Below are positions 19,264 through 28,805 of a stretch of DNA of 64,000 bases, piece after piece (the stretch's first letter is position 1; each line of letters begins with the position of its first letter). Under the pieces are notes generated by a model that saw only the letters and a program-made list of their open reading frames with translations, ran no database searches and was not told the DNA's origin. Where the stretch lies: assembly GCA_025765595.1 (NCBI GenBank), contig JAIVFH010000133.1:1-64000 (forward strand), in the 5' to 3' direction. Both the position numbers and the translations under genes were made by a program. This DNA comes from Obelidium mucronatum (taxonomy: Eukaryota > Chytridiomycota > Chytridiomycetes > Chytridiales > Chytriomycetaceae).

Positions 19264-20498
19264 ATGGACAGCATCGACACTACTACTTCTACTCGACTCG
19301 CAGCGATCACGCTCGGCGTGCTCGGCCGCCTCGTGCCAGCGGCGCGGCACAGCGCGGGGGTGCAGCGGCTTGTTGCGGTGTTTGTCACGTGCTCGCTGCG
19401 GGCGGCGGCGGGGCGGCGGCGCGCGCTGCCGGCGACGCTGCTTGCGGCGCTGCTGTTTGCGCAGCGGCTGGCGGCGAAGCAGAGCGCGCTGGCGGCGGCG
19501 CCCGTCGACCTGCTGCTTGCGAGTCTGATGCTCGCCGAAACGGCGCTGTCCGACGCACAGACTTCGACGGCGTCGTGGGCGCGCCTGGTTGATCCCACGG
19601 GTGCGTTGTTCTCTGACTTTGTTGTTTGAAGCGAGTGGTGGCGAAGCTAAAGTTCAACTGTGTCATGTCACGGCGACTCATTCCCACTCCGTTCTCCACT
19701 CCACCCCCCCTTCTCAACTGCTTGTTATTACTGTCGTCGGAATTGCTCATTAACAAAATATCCTTTTTTTTTCTTTAACTTGCAGGTGCTTCAACGCCAG
19801 AAGGAAGAAAACGTGTCGCGGCCCTCAAATGGACAGCCTTCGAATGTCTCGACTACAATGCCACTGTGTCTCAAAACACTTTTATGCGATGGTGCGGAAT
19901 GATTCGCAAGTGGGTTGGCGAAATTCCTGTCGTTCCTCCTGTTGTCGCAACGGTGCCATCCATTACCACCTCAATCAGAGAACCTTCTCCAGTGCCAGGA
20001 CTTGGAGGACTTGCTGCCGATACTCCTTCCACTAGCCCTGTTGCTGTTCCTTCAGTTTCTCCTGAAACACAGGTTTCAAACTCTGCCCTCCTCACGTCGT
20101 ATTTGTATGGTCTTGCAATGGGTCAAGCCGCTGCGACGTCTTCTACTTCTTCTACTTCTTCTTCAAAACAGCACTCATTTTCCGCAATGTATCCTGACGT
20201 GGATCCTGTAATCTCTACGTCCACCATACCAGCTGCTGCTGGTGCTACTTACCAACATTCTTCTACGTCTATTCCTTATGATACCATCAACGAGGCCCCT
20301 ACTTCAGCAATGTATTTAAACTTCTCGTTGAAACCTCCACACTTGTCCTTGTCCACTTCCACCACCAGCAGCTCCTGTCGACTTGAAAAATCTGTTGTCC
20401 GCTCTGAATCGAGAATACAAAGTAACCGTGCTCATCCTTACCAAAAACCATTGGTGAAAGCTGGACCTCGTCGTTCCAGTATTCAGCGTGTCATTTGA
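19264..20498 (+). CDS. PHO80/PCL-like cyclin with long Ser/Thr-rich tail
   Basis: Exons 19264-19600 and 19786-20498 join in phase 1 (349 residues). The cyclin box covers about residues 15-160: LLAALLFAQRLAAKQ, LLLASLMLAETALSDAQTST, then across the splice LKWTAFECLDYNATVS..TFMRWCGMI, the same end motif as the gene at 10840. The remaining 190 residues are Ser/Thr/Pro-rich and probably disordered, ending in a basic patch (KAGPRRSSIQRVI). Exon 1 is extremely GC-rich and Ala/Arg-rich, while exon 2 is ordinary. A CDK partner of the Pho85 type is expected from family knowledge. Confidence 0.75.
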
Positions 20499-20863
20499 CC
20501 TTTCCTTATTTTCTGAGGTTAATACCCCCGCCCTTCCCCTCACCCATCCATGCATTCACCACTTCTATTCCAAGTTCGTTTTTTTTTCTCCTTTTTGGCT
20601 GGCCCTTTATTATGTTGGCTTGTGTTTTTGTCTGTGTGTGTGTGTGTGGTGTAGTGTGTGGAATGGTTGTATTGCAAAATGTTTTAGTAAGCTTATGATC
20701 TTAAAAAAAATAAACTGTTTTTTTTCCTTCTAGAAATTATAAATTCTACGAATGAGTTTATTGGAGTTTTCTTTTTTTTCGAGTACTGTAAATGTGTGTG
20801 TATTTTTGTACAAAATACATGGGTGGAGACTTCCATAAAAAGGTCCATTTTTTTTTCTTTCTT

Positions 20864-22452
20864 CTATACTCGAACAGCCAATTCAACAACCCCTTCGCCA
20901 TCATGAGAAGATTGCTGCTCTTGATCCAATGCTTTGCCCCTTTCAATCCAGTTCTTGAACCATGTCACCAAAAACGCTCCAACAACTAGCTGCTCTGCAT
21001 GATATACAAGCAACGGGGTACTAATGATCCCAATCAACGGACTTCCCGCGTATATAATATTGATCATTGGGATTCCAAGTGCAACAGTCTTGGTTGCAGC
21101 ACACATGACAATCGCAACCTAAGAGAATAAACCAAAAAAAAAAAAACCAGGAGGATTTTAACTGATGTTGTATGCAGGAATGATAGAGAAAAAAAAAAAG
21201 ACATTTTACCGTTGACTCCCTCGAAAACCTCAACAACGGAACCCTCGAAACCCCAAACGCCAACAAACTAAACCCCACAAAAAGCACCAAATCCAACACG
21301 AAAATCGCAACCATACTCCCCGCATCAATCCCATCCCCCAAATGCTCACTAAACGTGTTGCAGAAAACATTCCACACGAGAACCAACAAAAACGAGCTAT
21401 TCAAAATCGCCAAATTCACATGTTTACTCAACGTCGGCACCAACGCGGGGAAAAAGTATTGCAACAGTTGTCCCACGATAAGAGGCCCAATCACTGTTAT
21501 CGCCAACGTCTGGAACGTGTGGCCGTAATCAAGAGAGCTGGATCCCAGTGCGCCCACGTATGCGAAAATCAAGCTGGGGCTGATAAAGACTCCGAGAATG
21601 TTTCCAATGACGGCGTTGGTGAGGGCGCCGGCTTCGTCGCCGCCGGCTTGTTTTGTCATTAATACGTTGGATGAGATTGTTGTGGGTGTGCTGCATGCGA
21701 TTATGAGGCCCTTTGCGAGGGTTGAGTTGAAGGTGGCGCTGAGGCCGAGGAGTTTCCCGACGGCGAGGCCGATGGCTGGGGTTACACCCAAACTGAGGAG
21801 TTGGATAACTGATTTATAGAAACAAAGGATGCGGATAAAATAAGTATAAACTAATAATAAATAATAATAAAAAAAAGTATTTCTACTAAACCCAAATGCA
21901 TCTTCCAGTTTGCAAGCGATTGAACTAGAACTTTCGTCTTCAACGACAATCCAGAAAGGATAAAAATCATCATCACGCATCCATAGGAAACAGTGTATTC
22001 CGCGCGAATGTAACCATGAGTTTTCCCCAAGTCGGGCCAGATTGCTGCAAACGCAATCGCAAATGCAAGACCCTTTTTTAATTTAAAGTTTCGAAGGGGG
22101 TTTTTTTTTTCAGTTTACACAATATTATGTCTTTCGACCGGAGTTTCAAGGTATATACCTCCAAGAACCAGTGCTTAACAATAAACGCCCAAATCTCCTT
22201 CTTCCAGTCTCTCGCTGCAGGTTTAGATTCCTCAATTTGGACGATTACTGGTTGCTGTTGCTTGTCTTGTTCAGTGGTTGACGAAGATGGTTCCAATGTG
22301 GCGGCGGCTGCGGCGGCAGTTGTTTTTGGAACAGATCCCGAATTATCCGAAACCAAGAAATCTGGTCCAGTAGAACCAAGAGTTGTTGTCGATGATGCTG
22401 TGGCAGCTGCCGCTTCATTGACTTTTGCAGTCGTTGTTGAAGAAGCTGTCAT
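20864..22452 (-). CDS. SLC10A7/Rch1-like membrane transporter (SBF-like)
   Basis: Exons 22452-22159, 22072-21892, 21808-21210 and 21118-20864 join in phase to 442 residues. A Ser/Thr/Ala-rich cytosolic N-terminus of about 85 residues is followed by 9-10 membrane helices of the SBF-like (bile acid:sodium symporter related) fold. Motifs include YGCVMMIFILSGLSLKT, GLIIACSTPTTISSNVLMT, GNILGVFISPSLI and AATKTVALGIPMINIIY. Members such as human SLC10A7 and yeast Rch1 restrain calcium uptake at the plasma membrane or secretory pathway. Length and motif order match the family. The introns are 86, 83 and 91 nt. Confidence 0.86.
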
Positions 22453-23254
22453 TTCTTTGAGGTGTTTTTTTTGGAGATAAGTCAAAATTCCGTCATTGCC
22501 CGTGCAGCTTTTTTACCACAAATTTGAATAGCACCGTGATTCGTTGCAAATCATCCCCTTTTTGTTATCTAGCACGTGCAAAAAGGAAAACCTTTAGTAA
22601 TGGGGTACCTGCAGCTGATGAGTAATGGGAACGAGTCAACTTCAAACTTCAAAAACCTTCAGGCCTTGATGACAACTTTCCAAAAAAAAAAAAATGCCAG
22701 GTTAAGCGGTTATTGACAGACACACCTTGATTATTATTATTATTTTTCTTATTTTCTTATTTTGCTGTTTTTCTTTAGAATTGATGGATTACTTTTGCCA
22801 GCTTTCAAACCATTAAGTCACAACGTTAAAACTGATTCAAACTGTATTCGAAAATTTCTAATCCAATTATCGTAAATAGTAGTAGTGTAGTTACTCAAAA
22901 AATACATGCATTGGCTTCAGTGCTGCAAACCAAAAATGCAGTGAGGGGAAGTGCCTGGGGAAACAGTCTGCTGTAGGAAGAAGCTTACTATAGGCCAAAA
23001 AAAAAATCGTTTTTGGAACTGCATCGGCTCGAAATTGAGTGGCTTGCCTGGTTTTTTTTTGGGTCTGCGCAGATTCACTTTCACAAAACCAAAAAAAAAA
23101 ACCCCTTTCACATGTCTCCCTCCTTGATACTTTCTTCTTAACTTTGCCGGATAGGAGCGGTCTTAAAATGCCGATGGACTCCCATCCAAAAATCGGAAAA
23201 TTAATTCTGAGATCTCAACGTATAATTGCCACCCTTGTCTCCCCCTAATCCAAA
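22453..23254. other. Intergenic, divergent promoters
   Basis: An 800-bp AT-rich gap between the divergent transporter and small membrane protein genes. It should hold both promoters, but I see no clear TATA box, repeat or extra ORF. Confidence 0.55.
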
Positions 23255-23668
23255 ATGAGTCCAACACCAGCAGCAGCCACACCGGATGGGCCCCACATCA
23301 ACCCCGCCGTAACAGCCATGATCGTAGTCGCATCCATCGTCCTTTCTATAACAGTTCTCGTCTGCTGTTCGTGCTTTGGAGCAACCACAGTAAAAGTGTT
23401 TGGCACATTTCTTGGAAACAAGGCCCAGGCCATGACAGAGAAGCTGCGGAAGCAGCAGAAAACAGCGGATGAAACGTCATCAACTTCTTCGAGTGCCAAA
23501 GGGCTTGCGCGGGCGGGGTCGCCGGATACAATGCAGTCGCTGCCAGACACTGCCTCGTCGTCTGGAACGCTTATTGTGAACCTCAACTTTGATCCAGAGA
23601 AGGTTACAATGAGTGAGAAGATGCGGTTGCAGCTGGCAAAGATGAAGAGGTTCGAAAAGGAACCGTAA
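23255..23668 (+). CDS. Small single-pass membrane protein, unknown
   Basis: A 137-residue intronless ORF from ATG 23255. It has a 15-residue N-terminus, one strong transmembrane segment (about residues 19-41, with VCCSCFG at its cytosolic edge, a possible palmitoylation site), a basic juxtamembrane region, a Ser-rich linker and a C-terminal charged helix (KVTMSEKMRLQLAKMKRF). Topology is probably N-out, with the tail in the cytosol. No family is recognised. Confidence 0.6.
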   Translation: MSPTPAAATPDGPHINPAVTAMIVVASIVLSITVLVCCSCFGATTVKVFGTFLGNKAQAMTEKLRKQQKTADETSSTSSSAKGLARAGSPDTMQSLPDTASSSGTLIVNLNFDPEKVTMSEKMRLQLAKMKRFEKEP

Positions 23669-23867
23669 AAAGACGATGGGGCATTCTAACATCAAGCGTA
23701 CACCAAACGAACGAGTGCACCACCACAGCCACCTCTAATTATTACTCCCACGTTTATTCACATCCTCTGTTTTATTTTTATTCCCCTCTCAATTATTATG
23801 ATTTAAATAAATAAATAGACTCCTTCACCAATGCTTGTGTTTATTTTGGTGTGTGAATAGGAGAATA

Positions 23868-24365
23868 ATGTCTTTCGAAAGTTATGACTTTACCAACGAC
23901 GCTGCCTTCATGCAGGGTCTCGCCTCGATAACCGCCAAGCTCGAAAGTGAAGGCCACTCGGATCAAGTTGTTGCATCAAAGATTGAGGATGCCAAGCGCT
24001 TCTATTTCCAAAAATACGTTGCCGGTGGTGTTGAGCAACAGCGACAACCACAAACAGCCAATTCATCTCATCAAGAGGCATCTCAGGCATTACAGTCAAC
24101 ACAACAGATCAATTCAGAAGTTGCACCATCCCAGTCAGACCCTATGGATGAGCTTGGCGGTGTTGTCTCTGCTTCGGAACAACCTTCATACCCGAAATCT
24201 TTTGCTGAAATATGCGAACTTGTTGCGAAAGGAGAGCCTATTCCTGGAATCAAGCTGATTCCTACCACTGTTCATGACAAGGCTCTGGCGAGTATTCCTG
24301 TGGCCCAAAAGAGGTTGAAACCGTGGGAGAAGAGGCAGGAGGAACAAGGAACAGCTGCAATCTGA
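23868..24365 (+). CDS. PEX39: PEX39-like peroxin (KPWE-motif protein)
   Basis: A 165-residue intronless ORF from ATG 23868. The N-terminal 45 residues are helical (FTNDAAFMQGLASITAKL). A Gln/Ser-rich linker follows. Residues about 115-140 give SFAEICELVAKGEPIPGIK, the conserved 'F.eI..li..G.PiPGI' block. The C-terminus has LKPWEKRQE, the KPWE motif. This combination is that of the fungal DUF/human C6orf226 family recently described as PEX39, which binds the PTS2 receptor PEX7 and helps PTS2 cargo import. An upstream in-frame extension lacks ATG. PEX12 lies 21 kb away in the same window; no operon-like link is implied. Confidence 0.78.
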   Translation: MSFESYDFTNDAAFMQGLASITAKLESEGHSDQVVASKIEDAKRFYFQKYVAGGVEQQRQPQTANSSHQEASQALQSTQQINSEVAPSQSDPMDELGGVVSASEQPSYPKSFAEICELVAKGEPIPGIKLIPTTVHDKALASIPVAQKRLKPWEKRQEEQGTAAI

Positions 24366-24461
24366 TACTTGATTTTTACTGCTGGAAGTACTATAGTTTT
24401 TGGACAGGAAGGAGAATAAAGCATGGTACTTAAGTCACTTTTAATGCACACAAGCTCTGAA

Positions 24462-24589
24462 TTATAAAGACGACCCGCCAGAATCGTCATCACAATTCTC
24501 CTCATATCTGTCGCCAATATAATGATAAGCTCCAAAGATCTTGGAATTTTGGAGAACAGGTCAGCGAGTTGTAGAGTTGTTTGGTCCAT
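24462..24589 (-). pseudogene. Internally deleted relic of an F-box/LRR gene
   Basis: On the minus strand 24589 starts ATG and matches the start region of the neighbouring LRR gene (TTLQLADLF against TTQQLTDLL). After about 14 codons, in another frame, it matches that gene's last 30 codons (KIFGAYHYIGDRYEEN..DDDSGGSS against EIFGVYDYYDDD..NSDDDSDRSS), down to the stop. About 1.2 kb of F-box and LRR sequence is missing between the two ends. This is a deletion relic and not a functional small gene. Confidence 0.72.
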
Positions 24590-24636
24590 ATTAATATTAA
24601 TAATTAAGAAATCAAATAGTAATAAAAAGCTACGTT

Positions 24637-25857
24637 TTAATACGAGTAGTAAGAGGACCTATCAGAATCGTCATCACTATTCTCATCATCATCATCATCA
24701 TCGTCGTCATCATAATAATCATAAACACCAAAAATCTCCGCCAGTCTTGGAGATTCAAAAGTCGCAGGTTGATTCGCATCATCCACCCTAACTCTACTCA
24801 GCATTCGCAGCTTATCCGGATCCACCTGAATCACGCCTTTAAAAGAGTTATCGGACAAATCAATGATCCTGAGATTCTTCCACCACCGTAACAAATTGGC
24901 TGGAATATGTCCCTTGAATCTGTTGATCCCCAAATTCAAAGTAGAAAGCTTCTTCAACTTGGCCATACTACTGCGGAGTCCGCCTTGAAGTCTGTTGTGA
25001 CTCAAATTCAAATGCTGTAGGTTCTCGCAGGAACCAATGGAGGAAGGTATGGAGCCAGACAGTTCATTATTCGACAGGTCCAGGTTTTCAAGAGCCTTCA
25101 AGTTTCCCAAATCTCTCGGAATAAGTCCTGTAAATTTGTTGCGGGCCAACGACAAGACTTTGATGTTTGCAAGACTGAGGATTCCGCAAGGGATCGGCCC
25201 GCACATACCACAATGATCGATGGAAAGGGTCGTGAGCGTTTGAATCGTAAATAATTCAGCTGGAATACTCGTGATGATGCAAGAATGGAGTTTTAACTGG
25301 CCAAGCCGGTGGAGGTGGGAGATTTCAGCTGGAATAGCGCCTTTTAAAAACGAGAGTTCAAGAGTAACGAGGCCAGTCAGAAGCCCAATATGGCGCGGGA
25401 AAGCTGCTGAGTTTTGGGTTGCGCCTGAGGCATTAAAGCTTGTTTGAAGGTGCATTTTCTTTTTTTCGACAGCTACTTCTTGAAAGTGTGGCAACAGTTT
25501 TAGCCAGTAGTTATTGTTCCAGACTTTAAAGACTGGTGGCTGGTAATGGTATTGGCGGTTTTTTCTTGGAGGGAGATCACGGTAGTCCACATCTTTTGAG
25601 TTGGTCCACACAGCGATAGCAAGGTGTTTCGACTGGATGCATGCGTCGAAACAGCGAGAAATACGACGCAATGCGTGGACGGGATATATTGGGATCCATG
25701 ATAGGATGAGCGTTAAGATTTCCGGTGGTAAATCAGTAAGGCGTGTGTTGAAACGGGCAAAGCGGTTCTCAACCACTTCGACTCGCTTTGAAATTTGCTT
25801 CTTGAGCTGTTCATGTTCGGCTTCAAGGGTTTCAAGTCGTTTGATGGTGGTGGCCAA
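24637..25857 (-). CDS. F-box / leucine-rich repeat protein, start uncertain
   Basis: Single open frame of about 406 residues. Residues 1-30 are coiled coil (RLETLEAEHEQLKKQIS), 40-80 F-box-like (TDLPPEILTLILSWIPIYPVHALRRIS), 150-350 hold about eight LRRs (LENLDLSNNELSGSIPSSIG), and the C-terminus is a poly-Asp tract encoded by an ATC/TCG microsatellite at 24680-24718. The frame has no ATG at its beginning. The ATG that aligns with the relic next door (25889) is out of frame by one base, so either a one-base indel broke the start or there is an unseen 5' exon. The related plus-strand gene is at 11619. Confidence 0.75.
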   Translation of the reverse strand: MATTIKRLETLEAEHEQLKKQISKRVEVVENRFARFNTRLTDLPPEILTLILSWIPIYPVHALRRISRCFDACIQSKHLAIAVWTNSKDVDYRDLPPRKNRQYHYQPPVFKVWNNNYWLKLLPHFQEVAVEKKKMHLQTSFNASGATQNSAAFPRHIGLLTGLVTLELSFLKGAIPAEISHLHRLGQLKLHSCIITSIPAELFTIQTLTTLSIDHCGMCGPIPCGILSLANIKVLSLARNKFTGLIPRDLGNLKALENLDLSNNELSGSIPSSIGSCENLQHLNLSHNRLQGGLRSSMAKLKKLSTLNLGINRFKGHIPANLLRWWKNLRIIDLSDNSFKGVIQVDPDKLRMLSRVRVDDANQPATFESPRLAEIFGVYDYYDDDDDDDDDENSDDDSDRSSYYSY

Positions 25858-25965
25858 CAGGTCGGTGAGTTGTTGAGTTGTTGGTTCATTTAAGAAATTA
25901 AATAATAGCAGTCATGTGTGTAGATTCATAAAAAAAAAACATAAACATTAAGTAGCTCGATAAAA

Positions 25966-28719
25966 TTACTGAGCCAGATCACTACTACCACTCGCCAAAC
26001 CACTTCGTACCTGCTTCTCCCCTTGCAACCACCACGCACGCACCTTTTGTTTCGACGCCGCCGCACCACCGCCTTGCAAGACTTCCACAGACTCAGAAAC
26101 TTCCCACTCATACACCTCCTTGACAACTTCATGCGCTGGTCCAGAGATGTGAATCTCCATTCCACGAGACGTCTTTTCAATTTTATCAGTTACATCGACA
26201 GTGTTTCCCAAAATGGCAAACTGCAACTGATTCCTTGCTCCTCCTCCTCCTCCTCCTCCTCCTCCTCCTCCCACTACGCCTCCTGTTGCTGGTCCAATGT
26301 GGATCCCAAATCGAGGCTCCACTTTTTTGAAGGCTTGGTTTGTTAAATCGAGGTTACGGAAAACTTGAATCAATCGCTTGCTCAATTGAATCGTCTCGAG
26401 AACGTTTTCTTTCACGGACTTGAGACCTTGTGTTTGAAGGCCCGCGACAAACTTGAATTCTCCATCTATTGAGGGGTGATTTTTTTTTTTTTTTTTGGAA
26501 GGTCACTTCTTATAATGATGCATTGAAACGTACCATTGGATTCAAGGCGATATATATTGTCTGACGATTCCAATACTTGATCGATTTGAGCCTCCAGTGT
26601 GTTTATGAGGGAAACAAGTTGCGAAGCAGTACTTTCCATACTTTGATTTTTTTTTTTTGACAATGGGACATTATTTTAGCTTTCAAAAAAAAAGGGGGGG
26701 CACTTCCTTACGCAATGTCATCAAAGTCAATGATATGCACCTGAAGGAACGCCAACTCGTTGAAATCGGTAGGTTCATACTTTCCTGATTTGACTAGTTC
26801 TTCAGAAACCATCATTGGTAGTTTCCTGTGCTTTACGTTAATGCCTTCGGTATCGTCGTCGTCTGTTTTGATTGACTTTTGAGTTGATTCGTCAAATTCT
26901 TTGAGTTCTCGTGCATGTTTTTCCTTGAGTTTCTTGATTTCTATTGGGATGGTTTTCATGGTAAGAAGTTGTACATTTTTTTCGCAAGGCAGCGTTTTTT
27001 TTTTTTTTTTTTTTGTACCTGGGTCTCCTGATAAAGTCGCACACACTTTTTCTTGTTCCAGAACACGATGATCACGAATTTTCTTGTGCTGCTTTTTCAT
27101 TGCTTGCAAGAGCTGTTTGTGTGTGTTTCTGAGAGTTTCGAGCAAAGCGGCTTCTCTTGCTTTAGCAGCTTCAATTGCCTTTGATGCTTCAATCGGAGAT
27201 TCATCACCGCTTTCTTCCAAGTCGTCTTCGACTTCTGGAATCTCCTTGTCTAAATCTGTTGGTAATTGTCTCAAAAGAATCGCTTGTACAGATTCATAGG
27301 CCGATCCTTCTGTGGGTAATCCAAGTCCAGACAAGTGCTCTTTGAGATACACCTCCTCCTTCCGCCAAAACTCCTTATCACGCAGTTTGGCAGCCCTGGC
27401 CTCTTTGAGTTTTTGAATCTGCGCTTCTTTTCGTTGGCGTTCAACAAGGCTTGTAGCTGCCTTGATTGCGTTGCTTTGCGCTTGACTGATTTCCATGGAT
27501 AGGATTTTGCCACGCACGATTTCTTCCTCTTGGTCATATTTTTGCTGGAGTTCTTGCTCGAGTTCGTGTTCCTTGGTCTGGTGCTCCATGAGGAGGGCTT
27601 GGTTTTCATCCATGTAGTCGATTTCCTGATCGACACGTCGAGAAATGGATTTCAGATGTGCTGTGTGGATTTCTGTTTGGTGGGAAACTTCGAGTTGGTT
27701 TCTCCTCAGGCGAATGTCAACCTTTTCTTGAAACACTTGTGCTTCCTTTTTTTTTTTTTTTAGAAAGTTGGACCCCAAATTAACAACTTTTGACATACTT
27801 TCCGGGCTAGTGCTTCTGCATTGCGTTTTTCCTCTGCTGCAGTCTTACTGTTGAAATCGAGGCCTTTCAAGATGACTCTGATTTCAGCGTCTTCCACGTC
27901 ACGAAGGGCAACGTTTCGCATAAGTGACATTGTTTTTAATGCTCGGTTGTGAGAATCTACGAAGGAAAAAAATAAAATGGTTACTGCCTCTTTAATATTG
28001 TTGGAATCAGAAAAAAAATGTTGAACCTCGCAGTTCCTTCTTTTCTCTGTCTTGGCCTTCTTCGATGCGTTTCAGATACAGCTGAATATTGGCGACTTGC
28101 CATTAATTTTTTTTTAATCAAGAAATAAAAGCTCAATCACCTTTGCGGCTTTTCTTCGTTCAGTCATCCTGTCAGGAGTCATATTTAGTTTTTCATTGAC
28201 ACCAATGACAAGGATCGACTCACAGTGTTTTGAATCTCTTTGCTGCTTTCTCGCCAGCTCTGTTTGCGTCCATTGACTGTGAAAACAAACATTGAAATTT
28301 TGTCAACACAACCCGGCGCGCACCTGCCGCACGGCCTTCATTTCTCTCAGGACAGCCGCAAGCGTCTTTTCGTCGTCGGCGACCGCGAGCCGCGACTCGT
28401 TTTCCTGGCACTGCGGCGAGTTCAAAAGAAAAAGAAAAGAAGAGAAAAGAATAAGAAAAAAAGAAACCTGCGCCAGCTGCAGCGCCGCGGCCTCGTCCGC
28501 GTGCAGCTTTTCCAGCGCCAGCGCCAGCGCGGCGGCGGCCTCGCGGCGGCCAATGTCGTCGACGCCGAACGCGTTGCGGCGCGCCGCGTGGCGAAACTGG
28601 AACTCGGCGTGGCGGCCGTCGCGCCAAATGCGGCCGACGAGCGCCGCGTCCGCCGCCCGCTGCGTGGCGAGGAACGCGAGCGTCGCGTCGTCGATGAGCG
28701 TCTGCTTGTGCTGCGCCAT
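25966..28719 (-). CDS. Long coiled-coil protein with C-terminal degenerate class III nucleotide cyclase domain
   Basis: Ten exons (28719-28468, 28410-28324, 28276-28224, 28168-28141, 28081-28027, 27956-27799, 27745-27019, 26940-26712, 26640-26534, 26465-25966) join in phase to 731 residues. Residues 1-500 are almost continuous charged coiled coil. The end is a cyclase homology domain: AFLQVHIIDFDDIA, then QLVSLINTLEAQIDQVLE, then YRLESNDGEFKFVAGL, then PRFGIHIGPATGGVVG, then FAILGNTVDVTDKIE. The first metal Asp position reads His, and the Asn/Arg transition-state pair reads Asp/Lys, so catalysis is doubtful. A GGA-repeat (26238-26273) inserts a run of glycines into the domain. Exons 1-2 are very GC-rich. 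The 28-nt and 53-55-nt exons are the least certain. Confidence 0.75.
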
Positions 28720-28756
28720 GCTGCTTCGTGAAGTCTGTCTTCTGGAAGCTTTTCTT

Positions 28757-28797
28757 TTCTTTTCTTTCTTTTCTTTCTTTCTTTCTTTCTTTCGTAC
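28757..28797. repeat. TTTC-type microsatellite
   Basis: A pyrimidine microsatellite (TTTTC and TTTC units) fills nearly all of the 86 bp between the ABCC copy A stop (28806) and the ATG of the coiled-coil/cyclase gene (28719), so it must lie in the latter's promoter or 5' UTR. Confidence 0.8.
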
Positions 28798-28805
28798 TCT
28801 ATTCT

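Noticed and set aside
26238..26273. Glycine run treated as a possible frameshift or assembly error in the cyclase domain
   Set aside because: The GGA-type repeat keeps the frame on both sides and both flanks match the cyclase domain, so it is best read as a real in-frame microsatellite.
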